Shown: one piece after another, positions 14,943 to 20,215 of the stretch
Numbering within the stretch: position 1 is the first letter of the stretch
How the letters are laid out: the number at the start of each line of letters is the position of its first letter
Assembly (NCBI GenBank): GCA_002687795.1
Contig: NZBG01000008.1
Span: forward strand, 1-20,215
Source: Candidatus Woesearchaeota archaeon
GTDB taxonomy: Archaea > Nanobdellota > Nanobdellia > Woesearchaeales > GCA-2687795
Direction of reading: 5' to 3'
Length of the DNA stretch: 20,215 nt
Program-made: the position numbers and the translations under genes
Notes under the pieces: generated by a model
Told to the model about the DNA's origin: nothing
The model's database searches: none
What the model saw: the letters and a program-made list of their open reading frames with translations, nothing else

Positions 14943-16028
14943 CTAAACCAGAGAAATAATCTTCTCCTCTTCATCAACTTTAAAGACTTTCCCTAAGAAC
15001 TCCTCTATCACATAAATATTAGTTCTGCAGTGGTTAGTAAGCTCTGAAACCTTTATTTTGCTGTTCTTTGTAAAGGCCATAAAGAGAAGTATCTGGTCTG
15101 CTAGGTGTTTGTCAACCGGAGCTTTGCTTTCAATTTCCTTTATCAGCTTTTTAGCAGCTTCCTCCCCAACAACCTCTGCCTTTTTACCAGGCTCTCCAAG
15201 AGCATCTGCTCCTAACCTTGCCTGCTCATAATCTTTAGAGAAAGCTGCCCATAATGTGATGCCGGAGCCAATAGAAGCTGTATCGCAATACTCTGCCTGG
15301 ATATTAACAGGACAGCCTAACTTTGTTAGTTCAAGCTTTGCTGTCCTTGCCTGCCTTTCAGCTACATCAGCCATTTCAAGGCTTAGAGATGCATGAGATA
15401 TTCCTTCTATCTTAACCAGTTCGCCTTGTTCTATCAGGTTTATATTTAACGGATCTTTTTGTTTTAAATGAGAATAAAGTTCATTAAAATCAGAGAAATC
15501 TGAAAGTTTATATTCTGGCTTAATCTTTAATTCTATCTTTCCCTGGCCTTTTGGATAATAACCTCTCCTGATAAGTTTTACATCTATTTTCTCACAGAAT
15601 CCTTTAATAATCGGAACAAAAACATTGTTGAAATAATCAAAAGGGGCTGCCCATTTGCCAGAGGTCCCGCCAGTAATTTCCAGCTTTATATTTCCATCAG
15701 CAAACAAGCAAGGCGGTAATACTGATTGCAATAACAAGGCTATTGAACCAGCTGTTCCAATGTCAACCTTTATGGTCTTAGCACTTATTTTCCCAGGATT
15801 ATATTTAAGATAAGAAGAGCCAAGGCTGGCGCCTTCAACTTCAGCAGAGCAAAGCGCCTGTAATGCCTTGATACAGTAAAGATGCTGTGCTTTAAGGCCT
15901 GGCTTAGGCCTTCCTTTTCTGATATTATCTACTTCAAAGGCTTTGCCTGTTATGGTTGACAAAGCTAAGGCAACTCTTACAATAGAGCCGCCTCCTTCCC
16001 CATGTTCTCCTGAGAGTTTTATTGCCAT
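14943..16028 (-). CDS. rtcA: RNA 3'-terminal phosphate cyclase
   Basis: Converts RNA 3'-phosphate ends to 2',3'-cyclic phosphates using ATP, through an enzyme-His-AMP intermediate. At 361 residues it has the family's usual length. The N-terminal signature is GEHGEGGGSIVRVALALS (residues 7-24), followed by the RKGRPKPGLKAQHL RNA/nucleotide-binding stretch. ADQILLFMAF precedes NHCRTN, in which His333 is in the position of the catalytic His (His309 in the E. coli enzyme). In archaea, cyclic-phosphate ends feed the RtcB ligase used in tRNA splicing, which is notable beside an intron-bearing tRNA. Start ATG at 16026-16028; a TTTAAATAAAG TATA-like element about 26 bases upstream implies a leaderless mRNA. 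Confidence 0.95.
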   Translation of the reverse strand: MAIKLSGEHGEGGGSIVRVALALSTITGKAFEVDNIRKGRPKPGLKAQHLYCIKALQALCSAEVEGASLGSSYLKYNPGKISAKTIKVDIGTAGSIALLLQSVLPPCLFADGNIKLEITGGTSGKWAAPFDYFNNVFVPIIKGFCEKIDVKLIRRGYYPKGQGKIELKIKPEYKLSDFSDFNELYSHLKQKDPLNINLIEQGELVKIEGISHASLSLEMADVAERQARTAKLELTKLGCPVNIQAEYCDTASIGSGITLWAAFSKDYEQARLGADALGEPGKKAEVVGEEAAKKLIKEIESKAPVDKHLADQILLFMAFTKNSKIKVSELTNHCRTNIYVIEEFLGKVFKVDEEEKIISLV

Positions 16029-16120
16029 AAATACATAAATAATTGCTATACTTTATTTAAATTTCCTTAATAAAAATCCAATAACCATATAAATGATAAC
16101 CGATTTTTAAGTAAATATAA
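16029..16120. promoter_or_regulatory. divergent promoter region, rtcA / nucleotidyltransferase
   Basis: The 92 AT-rich bases between the two divergent starts hold a minus-strand TTTAAATAAAG (16051-16061) for rtcA and a plus-strand TATAAAT (16088-16094) about 30 bases before the nucleotidyltransferase ATG. Both imply very short or no leaders. Confidence 0.5.
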
Positions 16121-16870
16121 ATGAAATGCATCCTACTCGCCGCTGGATATGCCACAAGGCTGTACCCCTTAACCGAGAACCAGCCAAAACCTCTGCTGAA
16201 GATTTCCGGCAAGCCAATCATTGAGCATATCATTGAAAAGGTTGATGAGATAAAAGAGATTGATGAAATTTTTATTGTAACAAACAATAAGTTCTTTGAG
16301 CATTTTAATGAGTGGAACAAAGGCTTTAGCTCAAGGTTTAAGATAAAGATCCTGAATGACGGCACCTTATCAAACGATGACAGGCTTGGCGCAATAGGGG
16401 ACCTTAATTTTGTTATTAAAACAGAGAATATTAATGAGGATTTCCTGCAGATTTCAGGAGATAACCTTTTTCAGTTCGGTCTAAAGGATATGCATAAGGG
16501 ATTTGATGAGAAAAAGAACATTTCAATTGCCTTATATGATGTCAGAAACATTGAAGAAGCAAAAAAGCTGGGTATATGCGCAGTTGATGAAAACAGTAAG
16601 GTTATTGATTTCGAAGAAAAGCCTGCTGAGCCAAAGTCAACATTATGCTCTATAGGAGTATATTTTTATCCAAAGGCTACTGTAGAGCTGCTTAACCAGT
16701 ATTTAACAGAAGGGAACAGCTCAGATATGCCCGGCAAGTTCATGGAATGGCTGCATAAAAGAAGCCATGTGCATGGCTTTGTATTTGATAAAGCAGAGGA
16801 GAAATGGTTTGATATAGGGAGTTTCGAGGCTTTGGAAGAGGCCAAGAGGGAATACGAGCAAAAGGTTTAA
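16121..16870 (+). CDS. sugar-1-phosphate nucleotidyltransferase
   Basis: A 249-residue NTP_transferase-fold enzyme that joins a sugar-1-phosphate to an NTP to give an NDP-sugar. The N-terminal nucleotide-binding signature is LAAGYATRLYPLTENQPKPL (residues 6-25), where the third Gly-rich position is Ala instead of the usual Gly. SGDN (about residue 112) is the metal-binding Asp region, IDFEEKP follows near residue 166, and WFDIGSFEALEEA is the C-terminal product-site segment. The length fits RmlA-like cores without a left-handed helix acyltransferase domain. The exact sugar and base cannot be fixed. It may feed glycosylation of surface proteins such as the one at the left of the window. The last codons overlap the TATA box for the tRNA. 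Confidence 0.9.
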   Translation: MKCILLAAGYATRLYPLTENQPKPLLKISGKPIIEHIIEKVDEIKEIDEIFIVTNNKFFEHFNEWNKGFSSRFKIKILNDGTLSNDDRLGAIGDLNFVIKTENINEDFLQISGDNLFQFGLKDMHKGFDEKKNISIALYDVRNIEEAKKLGICAVDENSKVIDFEEKPAEPKSTLCSIGVYFYPKATVELLNQYLTEGNSSDMPGKFMEWLHKRSHVHGFVFDKAEEKWFDIGSFEALEEAKREYEQKV

Positions 16871-16875
16871 AAAGG
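16865..16875 (+). promoter_or_regulatory. TATA-like element for tRNA-Pro
   Basis: GTTTAAAAAGG overlaps the stop of the nucleotidyltransferase and is centred about 26 bases before the GGGG at 16896. A transcript starting there would carry a 17-base leader ahead of the mature tRNA 5' end at 16913. Confidence 0.45.
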
Positions 16876-16915
16876 AAATGTGAATAATAGGGTATGGGGT
16901 TGGATAAAGTGCGGG

Positions 16916-16935
16916 ATCCTTTCAGAGGACGCATA
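16916..16935 (+). other. tRNA intron 1, acceptor stem, position 3/4
   Basis: Bulge-helix-bulge fold: central helix TGCG (16910-16913) with CGCA (16930-16933); bulges GG^A (16914-16916) and TA^G (16934-16936), cut where marked; inner stem TCCT/AGGA (16917-16920, 16926-16929) with loop TTCAG. A weak outer helix begins G16909-C16937, A16908-T16938. Cutting there restores the full GGGGCTG acceptor strand exactly. Confidence 0.75.
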
Positions 16936-16952
16936 GCTGTGGGGTAACTTGG

Positions 16953-16983
16953 ACTTATAGCCAATAACTGCTATAAGGAGGAG
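16953..16983 (+). other. tRNA intron 2, D loop
   Basis: Inner stem CTTATAGC/GCTATAAG (16954-16961, 16970-16977), eight perfect pairs, loop CAATAACT. Central helix CTT (16948-16950) with GAG (16978-16980), plus an A-G mismatch; bulges GG^A (16951-16953) and AG^C (16982-16984); outer pairs TA/TA (16945-16946, 16985-16986). The exact 3' cut could shift by one or two bases; the D loop after removal is AACTTGGCTA. Confidence 0.65.
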
Positions 16984-17068
16984 CTAGCCTTTCTGGTTTG
17001 GGGCCAGATGATCCCGGTTCAAATCCGGGCAGCCCCATTAAAACCAAATAAATAACTAAACTAAGAAA

Positions 17069-17323
17069 ATGGCAAAATTAACAGGAATCGGCTCTATAAA
17101 GAGGTTCGGGCCAAGGTATGGCAGGACAATAAAGCAGAAATACGGAGAGATAGAGGCTGAAAGCAGAAAGAAGCATAAATGCCCATACTGCCATAAGGAA
17201 AAGGTAAAAAGGATAACAACCGGAATATGGCAATGCAGGAAATGCGATGCAAAGTTCACAGGAAAGGCTTACACAATCAGCAAGAAATTATTAATAAAAG
17301 AAGAGGTTAATAAAGAAAAATAA
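17069..17323 (+). CDS. rpl37ae: large-subunit ribosomal protein L37Ae (eL43)
   Basis: An 84-residue zinc-ribbon ribosomal protein, the usual archaeal size. The N-terminal basic stretch GSIKRFGPRYGRTIK is typical of the family. The zinc site is CPYC (residues 38-41) and CRKC (residues 56-59), followed by FTGKAY. It starts the information-processing cluster L37Ae-rpoP-prefoldin beta-UPF0147, with 2-4 bases between genes, the arrangement expected in archaea. Leader bases 17038-17068 are AT-rich without a clear Shine-Dalgarno site, so it may be leaderless or transcribed through from the tRNA. Confidence 0.95.
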   Translation: MAKLTGIGSIKRFGPRYGRTIKQKYGEIEAESRKKHKCPYCHKEKVKRITTGIWQCRKCDAKFTGKAYTISKKLLIKEEVNKEK

Positions 17324-17325
17324 AA

Positions 17326-17463
17326 ATGGCAAGATATAAATGTTTTTATTGCAATAAAACCACAACCTTGGATATGTTAAGGAAAAGGGTCAGATGTCCT
17401 TATTGCGGCTCGAAAATCCTGTTCAAGCCAAGAACCACAACAAGCAAGGTTAAGGCAAGATAG
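17326..17463 (+). CDS. rpoP: DNA-directed RNA polymerase subunit P (Rpo12)
   Basis: A 45-residue zinc-ribbon subunit of archaeal RNA polymerase (Rpb12 counterpart). It has MARYKCFYCNKTTTLDMLRK with CxxC, then VRCPYCGSKILFKPR with the second CxxC, and a basic tail. The RCPYCGSKIL(F/Y)K-R block is diagnostic. It starts 2 bases after the L37Ae stop and ends 4 bases before prefoldin beta, so translation is tightly linked. Confidence 0.95.
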   Translation: MARYKCFYCNKTTTLDMLRKRVRCPYCGSKILFKPRTTTSKVKAR

Positions 17464-17467
17464 AAAA

Positions 17468-17800
17468 ATGACTGATAAAGAGACTGAGAAGAAGGTTGAA
17501 CAATTGCAGCTGTTAGAGCAGAACCTGCAGGCATTCTTAGTTCAAAAGCAGCAGTTCCAGGCTCAGGAGATAGAAGTGGATTCAGCTTTGAATGAAATCA
17601 AGGATAAGAAGGATGCCTATAAGATTGTAGGAAATATAATGATAAATGTTGATGCAAAACAATTAAATGATGAGCTGAGCCAAAAGAAAGAAAGCCTGAA
17701 TATAAGAATCAAAAACCTGGAGAAACAGGAAGAAAAGATAAGAGAAAAATTAAAGAAAATCCAGGCTGAAGTTCTCAAGAATATAAAAACATCCCAATAA
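17468..17800 (+). CDS. pfdB: prefoldin beta subunit
   Basis: A 110-residue chaperone subunit. Two long coiled-coil helices (about residues 5-45 and 70-107) flank a short beta hairpin with DAYKIVGNIMINVDAKQL, the characteristic prefoldin beta centre (family pattern YK-VG-ILV). With prefoldin alpha it forms a hexamer that hands unfolded proteins to the thermosome; the alpha gene is not in this window. It sits in the usual archaeal order after rpoP, 4 bases downstream, and 2 bases before the UPF0147 gene. Confidence 0.93.
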   Translation: MTDKETEKKVEQLQLLEQNLQAFLVQKQQFQAQEIEVDSALNEIKDKKDAYKIVGNIMINVDAKQLNDELSQKKESLNIRIKNLEKQEEKIREKLKKIQAEVLKNIKTSQ

Positions 17801-17802
17801 AA

Positions 17803-18051
17803 ATGAAATCTCCAGAAAAGATTAAAGAGATAATTGATACTTTATCAGAATTGCAGGGTGACCCAACTATACCCAAGAACACAGGCACTAAGATCCAGGA
17901 GGTCATAGATGTTCTTAATAGCGATTCAGAGCTGTCAATGAAGGTTAATAAGGCCTTTAATATCTTAGAAGGAATAGCTGATAACTCAAACCTTCAGTCT
18001 TATATAAGAACCCAAATTTGGAATATTGTTAGTATGCTAGAGAAAGTTTAG
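17803..18051 (+). CDS. UPF0147 family protein
   Basis: An 82-residue all-helical archaeal protein recognised by the pattern ...L..DPTIPKNTGTKIQEVIDVLNS...KV.KA..ILE.IADN.N....RTQIWNIVSMLE, close to the UPF0147 family. Function unknown, but it is widespread in archaea and often found beside ribosomal, RNA polymerase and prefoldin genes as here, suggesting a role in the translation/chaperone network. It is the last gene of the cluster and ends 4 bases from a convergent gene. Confidence 0.9.
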   Translation: MKSPEKIKEIIDTLSELQGDPTIPKNTGTKIQEVIDVLNSDSELSMKVNKAFNILEGIADNSNLQSYIRTQIWNIVSMLEKV

Positions 18052-18055
18052 TATC

Positions 18056-18604
18056 CTACTTCTTTAGCTTAACTACTTCATTCTTTGTCAGTATTGAGTT
18101 GGGGATAGATATTATGTCTTTCTTTTTTGTTTCAACCCTTGTTTCTATTAAACTAACATGGGTTATCTTTCCTTCTATTTCTTTAACCTTTATATTGTCG
18201 CCTTCCTTGATAAAGCCTTTCCTGTAGATTATTATCCCGGCTATGCAGTTGGGGGCAAAGTCTTTCAGGCTTAGGAATACAGACAGTATAATGACAAGCA
18301 TCACGGCTCCTGCTACTATGTTCAGGACTATTGTCCCAAGGCCCAGCCTCTCTAAAGCGATTATTATGAAGATAAAGTAGATGAAATATGATACAAAGGA
18401 GCTTATTATTTCTTCAAGGGAGACTTTTATGTTTGTTGCTTTCTTCAGTATATTGTTCAGCTCTATCTCATGCAGAACCTTATGGATTATCTTCCCTAAT
18501 ATCTTGCCGACTATTAAGCCTATTAATAAGATTACCACAGCCACTATGAATTTCATAAAGAATTCAGGAAGAAAGTTATTTAGCGTGTCTAAGAGTTTTT
18601 GCAT
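18056..18604 (-). CDS. short MscS-type mechanosensitive channel
   Basis: A 182-residue membrane protein with three predicted helices (about 15-40, 62-84, 88-112). LSLKDFAPNCIAGIIIYRKG, the pore-helix-to-beta-domain junction of MscS, follows, then the beta domain FIKEGDNIKVKEIEGKITHVSLIETRV and the IPNS(I/L)LTK motif. It stops soon after, so the C-terminal alpha/beta cage domain of E. coli MscS (286 residues) is missing; short forms of this kind are common in small archaeal genomes. Probable role is release of solutes on hypo-osmotic shock. It is divergent from drg and convergent with UPF0147. Confidence 0.88.
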   Translation of the reverse strand: MQKLLDTLNNFLPEFFMKFIVAVVILLIGLIVGKILGKIIHKVLHEIELNNILKKATNIKVSLEEIISSFVSYFIYFIFIIIALERLGLGTIVLNIVAGAVMLVIILSVFLSLKDFAPNCIAGIIIYRKGFIKEGDNIKVKEIEGKITHVSLIETRVETKKKDIISIPNSILTKNEVVKLKK

Positions 18605-18677
18605 TTTATAAGATAAATTTTTATAGATAGATATAAACTTTTCTAATATTAATAGTACCTACATAGATACTGTAAAA
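18605..18677. promoter_or_regulatory. divergent promoter region, mscS / drg
   Basis: The 73 bases contain overlapping TATA-like elements: GTTTATATC (18630-18638) on the minus strand, about 30 bases before the channel gene start, and plus-strand TTTTTATAG and GATATAAAC (18618-18637) for drg, which would leave a leader of some 15-25 bases. The shared bases imply that the two promoters compete or are co-regulated. Confidence 0.4.
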
Positions 18678-19763
18678 ATGGATAATACAGAACAGATCAA
18701 AGAATTGGAAGAGGAATTAAGGGTTACAAAGTATAATAAGAGAACCCAGCATCATATTGGCCTGGTTAAGGCTAAGATCGCCAGGCTGAAAGAGCAGCGG
18801 GAGAGGAGAAGCAAACAGGGAGTCAAGGTATGCTCTGTGAGAAAGAGCGGTGATGCCAGCGTTTCTATTATAGGCTTTCCTTCTGTGGGGAAGTCTACTT
18901 TGCTTAATATATTGACAAACGCAAAGTCTAAGGTTGCAGCTTATGAGTTCACAACTTTAACCGCCATACCTGGCTTGATGCACTATAATAATGCAAATAT
19001 CCAGTTATTGGACCTGCCAGGCGTCATTGGGGGAGCTGCCAAGGGTATAGGCAGGGGAAGGGAAGTGTTTTCTATGCTAAGGATTACTGACCTTGTCCTG
19101 ATTCTTGTTGATGTGAACCATCCTGAGCATTATTCTGTGTTAAAGAGGGAAATTCGTAATGCCGGCTTAAGGTTAAACAGGAAAAGGCCTGATGTAAGGA
19201 TTAAGAAAACCGCTAAGGATGGAATCAGGGTAGGCTTTACTGTAAGGCCAACAAAGATTGATGAGACAACAATCAAGCTTATATTGAAGGAGTTTAAGCT
19301 GAATAATGCTGAGGTTCTGATAAGGGAAGATATCAATATTGACGAGTTCATTGATTGTTTAGAGGATAATAAGGTATACGCGCCATCTCTTGTTGTGCTG
19401 AGCAAGATAGATACTGTTAGTAAAGGCACAGCCAGCGGAGTGAGTAAAAAGATTAACGCTGATATCGCAATTTCTGCTGAAAAAGATGTTAATATTGATA
19501 AGCTGAAAGAGATGATATATGATAAGTTAGGGCTTATCAACATATTTCTGAAACAGCCTGGCAAGAAGGCTGATTTTAATGTTCCATTGATAATGGAGAA
19601 AGGCTGCACTATAGGCAATGTGTGCGAGAAGCTGCATAAGGATTTTATTAATAAGTTTAAGTTTGTAAGAATCTGGAACAGCAAAAAGTTTTCAGGCCAG
19701 AAACTATTGAGATTGGAGCACAGGCTGGATGATGGCGATGTGTTGGAGATTCATTTAAAGTGA
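18678..19763 (+). CDS. drg: Drg/Rbg-family developmentally regulated GTPase
   Basis: A 361-residue GTPase of the Obg/DRG class, thought to act on ribosomes or translation. The N-terminal helical domain IKELEEELRVTKYNKRTQHH-IGLVKAKIARLKEQ is diagnostic of DRG. G1 is GFPSVGKST (about residues 66-74), G2 lies in FTTLTAIPG, and G3 is DLPGVIGGA (about 112-120). GRGREVFSMLRITDL follows, G4 is SKID (NKID in most relatives) and G5 is ISAEKD. The C-terminal TGS domain (about 285-361) ends with HRLDDGDVLEIHLK. All core motifs are intact. The start ATG at 18678 lies about 45 bases after the nearest TATA-like element. Confidence 0.95.
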   Translation: MDNTEQIKELEEELRVTKYNKRTQHHIGLVKAKIARLKEQRERRSKQGVKVCSVRKSGDASVSIIGFPSVGKSTLLNILTNAKSKVAAYEFTTLTAIPGLMHYNNANIQLLDLPGVIGGAAKGIGRGREVFSMLRITDLVLILVDVNHPEHYSVLKREIRNAGLRLNRKRPDVRIKKTAKDGIRVGFTVRPTKIDETTIKLILKEFKLNNAEVLIREDINIDEFIDCLEDNKVYAPSLVVLSKIDTVSKGTASGVSKKINADIAISAEKDVNIDKLKEMIYDKLGLINIFLKQPGKKADFNVPLIMEKGCTIGNVCEKLHKDFINKFKFVRIWNSKKFSGQKLLRLEHRLDDGDVLEIHLK

Positions 19764-19767
19764 AGAA

Positions 19768-19998
19768 TTAGTTCAATATATCTTCAATCGGCTTTTTCTG
19801 TGTTTTCCCTGATTTCTTTGCTTCTTTTGCAACTTTTTCAAGGTCTATGCCAAGGTCTTTTAAGCCTTTAACATGCATCTGCATCAGCTGTTCAACAATC
19901 TTTAACAGCCTTATCATCTCTTCCCTTTCTTTTGCAAGAGTGCTTAAGGCTCCTTTATGAAAGCCAATCTGTTCCTCATTAGATGCTTTTTTTGCCAT
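19768..19998 (-). CDS. small helical protein of unknown function
   Basis: A 76-residue protein. Residues 10-45 form an amphipathic helix (FHKGALSTLAKEREEMIRLL), then a second helix with MHVKGLKDLGIDLEKVAKEA and a lysine-rich tail. No domain is recognised; it looks like a conserved small archaeal protein. The start ATG at 19996-19998 lies about 27 bases from a strong TATA box, so the mRNA should be leaderless. It is convergent with drg, with a 4-base gap. Confidence 0.7.
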   Translation of the reverse strand: MAKKASNEEQIGFHKGALSTLAKEREEMIRLLKIVEQLMQMHVKGLKDLGIDLEKVAKEAKKSGKTQKKPIEDILN

Positions 19999-20019
19999 AG
20001 AGGTATAGAATCAGGCAGG

Positions 20020-20030
20020 TATATATAAAG
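20020..20030 (-). promoter_or_regulatory. TATA box of the small helical gene (leaderless)
   Basis: The minus strand reads CTTTATATATA, centred 27 bases upstream of the ATG at 19998. Confidence 0.6.
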
Positions 20031-20130
20031 CTTTAGTTATATACAGATAGAACAAGCATGAACTGGTTAATACTGTATGTTTAGAAAAAATTTTTATACT
20101 AGTAAATTTGAATTAAGCTAAAATGAACCT

Positions 20131-20184
20131 CCCCGCACTAAAGTGCGGGGTATCATATTAAGCAAAGGAAGTAACTTTCCTTTG
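20131..20184. repeat. pair of strong hairpins at the window edge
   Basis: CCCCGCAC-TAAA-GTGCGGGG (20131-20150) is followed by TATC, and CAAAGGAA...TTTCCTTTG (20163-20184) is a second palindrome. The first has the same TAAA loop and TATC tag as hairpins at 13314-13477. Hairpins of this style are typical of IS200/IS605-type ends or REP elements; the rest would lie beyond 20215. No gene is seen in 20031-20215. Confidence 0.6.
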
Positions 20185-20215
20185 TTGTCCGCCAAAATTC
20201 CAATATCCCTGGGAT

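Larger units (their letters stand above)
16913..17037 (+). tRNA. tRNA-Pro(UGG) with two noncanonical introns
   Basis: Spliced exons 16913-16915, 16936-16952 and 16984-17037 give a 74-nt tRNA. The acceptor stem GGGGCTG pairs perfectly with CAGCCCC (17030-17036), and the discriminator is A17037. The D stem is GGGT with GCCT. The anticodon arm is TCTGG-TTTGGGG-CCAGA (16992-17008) with anticodon UGG at 16999-17001. The variable loop is TGAT, and the T arm is CCCGG-TTCAAAT-CCGGG (17013-17029). CCA is not encoded. The 5' half does not fold as a tRNA unless 20 bases are removed from the acceptor stem (between positions 3 and 4) and about 31 from the D loop. The anticodon loop itself has no intron. 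A single-intron model starting at GGGGTTG (16896) is possible but gives a weaker acceptor and no bulge-helix-bulge. It lies 31 bases upstream of the L37Ae gene and could be co-transcribed. Confidence 0.85.

Noticed and set aside
16896..17037. tRNA starting at GGGGTTG (16896) with one long intron or an expanded 5' region
   Set aside because: The acceptor would need a G-U pair, no bulge-helix-bulge fits at the required junction, and the D-loop insertion would still be unexplained. The start at 16913 gives perfect pairing and two good splice folds.
19130..19684. Long open frame antisense to drg
   Set aside because: It lies wholly within the well-supported drg gene, has no recognisable domain, and is rich in Ser/Leu/Ile as expected from a shadow frame.
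20124..20162. Short peptide-coding frame MNLPALKCGVSY
   Set aside because: The twelve codons simply read through the palindrome; a TATA-like element lies upstream but there is no evidence for translation.

Overview
The window looks like a piece of an AT-rich archaeal chromosome, most likely from a DPANN-type lineage (Woesearchaeota/Pacearchaeota-like; this placement is inference). Archaeal markers are a family B DNA polymerase with a C-terminal PIP box, ribosomal protein L37Ae, RNA polymerase subunit P, prefoldin beta, a UPF0147 protein, a Drg/Rbg GTPase, archaeal RNA 3'-phosphate cyclase and a dph2 fragment. Further support comes from TATA boxes about 27 bases before start codons (leaderless genes), GGTGAT Shine-Dalgarno sites, and a tRNA whose introns fit bulge-helix-bulge splicing.

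Layout. 1-5481 (+): the 3' part of a giant secreted or surface protein built of Ig-like, CARDB-like and PKD domains. 5502-9192 (-): polB followed by two small membrane-protein genes. 9193-9421: a gene-free gap with a cloverleaf-like set of nested palindromes. 9422-11471 (-): a 450-residue orphan, a truncated dph2 and a zinc-finger protein. 11603-13321: three unrecognised proteins. 13314-13477: a tandem array of five hairpins. 13547-14258 (-): a pair of four-helix DMT/SMR-like transporter halves. 14334-14902 (-): two unknown small genes coupled by an ATGA overlap. 14943-16028 (-): rtcA. 16121-18051 (+): a sugar-nucleotidyltransferase, tRNA-Pro, L37Ae, rpoP, prefoldin beta and UPF0147. 18056-18604 (-): a short MscS-type channel. 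18678-19763 (+): drg. 19768-19998 (-): a small unknown protein. 20031-20215: further hairpins that may be the edge of a mobile element.

The most striking feature is tRNA-Pro(UGG) at 16913-17037. It folds into a normal 74-nt tRNA only if two tiny introns are removed: 20 nt within the acceptor stem (between positions 3 and 4) and about 31 nt within the D loop. Each lies in a bulge-helix-bulge-like fold, and the first fold uses bases of the 5' leader, so splicing should come before RNase P.

The second theme is a set of small palindromic elements. One lies in-frame inside polB and adds about 30 residues between motif A and motif B. One forms the 101-base cloverleaf downstream of the orphan gene. 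One is a duplicated hairpin pair with a compensatory base-pair change. One lies at the right end of the window. Several share apical TAAA or TTT loops and a following (G)ATAC/TATC tag, which suggests a REP/MITE-like family. The information-processing genes (L37Ae, rpoP, prefoldin, drg, rtcA, tRNA, polB) are ordinary archaeal core genes; the stretch 9200-14900 is accessory-like.
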